Below, piece by piece: positions 62,646 to 64,000 of a DNA stretch of 64,000 nucleotides. This DNA comes from Sphingobacterium sp. (GTDB lineage: Bacteria; Bacteroidota; Bacteroidia; Sphingobacteriales; Sphingobacteriaceae): contig JALAGS010000014.1 of the NCBI GenBank assembly GCA_022712315.1, forward strand, positions 1 through 64,000, given 5' to 3'. Each line of letters starts with the position of its first letter. The stretch's first letter is position 1. A model generated the notes under the pieces. It was not told the origin of the DNA. It ran no database searches and saw only the letters and a program-made list of their open reading frames with translations. The translations under genes and the position numbers were made by a program.

Positions 62646-64000
62646 TTAAAACTCACCTTCCAATATATGGTACAGGCGTTCAAATTTCTGGAAGTTCTTC
62701 ATATATACGGCGTGATTCTCCGCATTCGGTTTGTAATAGTGCTCGGTATCTTGTGTTCCCTCCGCTTGCTTGTTTGTTACAGTAGGCTCCCCCTTCTGTA
62801 TGCCCAATGCTTCCAAGCCTATCAATGCTGCTCCCCATGCAGAGCTTTCTACCGTATTTTTGGTAAATACAGGTTTATTGAAAATGTCTGCAAGCATCTG
62901 TACCAACAACGATGAACGCGCTAAGCCACCGCTTGCAAAGATTGTATGAAGGGGACCGGTGTTCTCCTCTAATGCGATTCCTACACTGTAAATTGCAAAT
63001 AACATCCCTTCCATCATAGCCCGCGCAAAATGTGCCCTCCCATGATGCAGCTGTATCCCAAAATAAACGCCTTTTGCATTGGAATTCCAATGTGGTGCCC
63101 GTTCACCGGTTAGATAAGGCAAGAATATCAGGCCCTCTGCCCCGGGAACGACGGAGTCGACCAAAGCATCTAACGATGTGGAAGGATCTCTATCCGCTTC
63201 CATTTGGATAAATTCATGCAAAAAATTATCTCGAAACCAGTTGCGTAATACACCGCCATTGTTAACCGCGCCACCAATTATATATTCATCCGGTCTCAGT
63301 AGGTAGGTAAATAGCCTTTGTTTTTTTTCTTGATTTGCCTGTGAACTAGCTACGCGAATTGCCCCACTGGTACCGACAGTTACCGAAGCCACTCCAGGGC
63401 TTATAGCCCCTACCCCGAGATTAGCCAAACAGCCATCGCTACCACCTATAACAAAAGGGGTATCTTCAGGGATGTGCATCAAGGCCGCAATTTCTCGGCT
63501 AGGCATATTTAAAATATAATCGACTGGAACTGGCGATGCCAGTTGCTCTTCCGATATGCCCGTCAACCTTAATGCCTGATCAGACCATGTTAGCCGATGT
63601 ATATCGAAAAGTCCTGTTGCAGAGGCAATGGAATGATCGACCACATACACGCCAAAGAGCCGGTAAAAAAGAAATTCTTTGATACTGATAAACTTGTACG
63701 ACTGAGCAAATAATTTTTGATCATTAGACTTTATCCACATTAATTTGCAAAGCAAAGACATGGGATGTATTGGTGTACCCGTCTGCTGATAAAGCAACCT
63801 GCCCGTCTCACTTGCCTCCAAGGCAACCGCGATATCCTCACTTCTGCGATCTGCCCATATCATGCAATTACTAAGTGGCTTTCCTGCCGAGTCAACAGCA
63901 ATCAGCCCGTGCATAGCACTGCTCACCGAAATGCAAACGGGTTTCGGTATCTCAGCACTAGATTGCCTTAAGCTAATCATTACATGTGCAATAGACTCAA
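62646..64000 (-). CDS. Gluconokinase, FGGY family (5' end beyond window)
   Basis: This is the C-terminal part of an FGGY carbohydrate kinase, close to gluconokinase, that phosphorylates gluconate to 6-phosphogluconate. The frame stays open to the window end: codons before the ATG at 63980 read ESIAHV, and the N-terminal ATP-binding strand of about 60 residues expected in the family is missing, so the true start is outside. Visible motifs are ISVSSAMHGLIAVD, MIWADRRS, GGSDGCLANLGVGAISPG, LPYLTGERAPHWN and FASGGLARSSLLVQMLAD. With gntP it forms a gluconate uptake and activation unit. Confidence 0.93.
   Translation of the reverse strand, partial: ESIAHVMISLRQSSAEIPKPVCISVSSAMHGLIAVDSAGKPLSNCMIWADRRSEDIAVALEASETGRLLYQQTGTPIHPMSLLCKLMWIKSNDQKLFAQSYKFISIKEFLFYRLFGVYVVDHSIASATGLFDIHRLTWSDQALRLTGISEEQLASPVPVDYILNMPSREIAALMHIPEDTPFVIGGSDGCLANLGVGAISPGVASVTVGTSGAIRVASSQANQEKKQRLFTYLLRPDEYIIGGAVNNGGVLRNWFRDNFLHEFIQMEADRDPSTSLDALVDSVVPGAEGLIFLPYLTGERAPHWNSNAKGVYFGIQLHHGRAHFARAMMEGMLFAIYSVGIALEENTGPLHTIFASGGLARSSLLVQMLADIFNKPVFTKNTVESSAWGAALIGLEALGIQKGEPTVTNKQAEGTQDTEHYYKPNAENHAVYMKNFQKFERLYHILEGEF

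Overview
The window is chromosomal DNA of a Bacteroidota bacterium, most likely of the Sphingobacteriaceae (Sphingobacterium or a close relative). The grounds are a SusC/SusD pair, a hybrid two-component regulator, an IPExxxVDY-family protein, Bacteroidetes-type promoters (TTTG, 19-21 nt, TAnnTTTG) instead of sigma70 boxes, and scarce Shine-Dalgarno sequences. I saw no tRNA, rRNA, transposase, phage gene or CRISPR array. Many transcription units end in clear intrinsic hairpins, and I use these to set operon borders.

Region 1 (about 1-22300) is a polysaccharide-utilisation locus. A minus-strand unit holds susC, susD, a DUF2264 protein and a GH88 unsaturated-uronyl hydrolase lipoprotein. It diverges from a hybrid sensor kinase/AraC-type regulator (8338-12219). 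Further on are a second GH88, a GH95-like enzyme whose 5' end is broken (its signal peptide survives as a separate short reading frame), a plus-strand pair made of a Tat-type Gfo/Idh/MocA oxidoreductase and a large HEAT-repeat protein with two DUF1080 domains, and a ROK regulator. The set suggests uptake and periplasmic breakdown of uronate-containing oligosaccharides, possibly with oxidative 3-keto chemistry. No polysaccharide lyase lies in the window, so the substrate is open.

Region 2 (22300-42600) is mostly housekeeping: a CoA-binding protein, a serine hydrolase, pyruvate dehydrogenase E2 and E1-alpha, acpP-fabF-rnc-hisS, pyruvate kinase, a two-component pair, metE under a SAM-I riboswitch, a TPR protein, a small XRE membrane regulator, a zinc-ribbon protein and ssb.

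Region 3 (42600-52540) is a membrane-stress-like cluster. A divergent XRE regulator faces an operon of a small YbjN-like protein, PspA/IM30, a DUF4177 protein, an NfeD/YqiJ-like membrane protein with a His/Asp-rich loop, a YqiK-type flotillin and a 1614-residue DUF3686/AAA ATPase. Two similar 17-bp palindromes, 31 bp apart, lie in the shared control region.

Region 4 (52700-61000) is a minus-strand lipid-metabolism cluster that carries all four gene types of the poorly understood E. coli ynbABCD operon (CDP-alcohol phosphatidyltransferase, CdsA-like, alpha/beta hydrolase-methyltransferase, PAP2-dual-specificity phosphatase). A patatin-like protein and a short-chain dehydrogenase are inserted, and a TPM-domain protein lies upstream. 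The gap between the TPM gene and the cluster holds a plus-strand promoter, operator-like palindrome and terminator that look like a roughly 65-nt small RNA gene. This region is the best candidate for an undescribed system.

Region 5 (61000-64000) holds a GntP-type gluconate transporter and an FGGY gluconokinase that runs off the window end.
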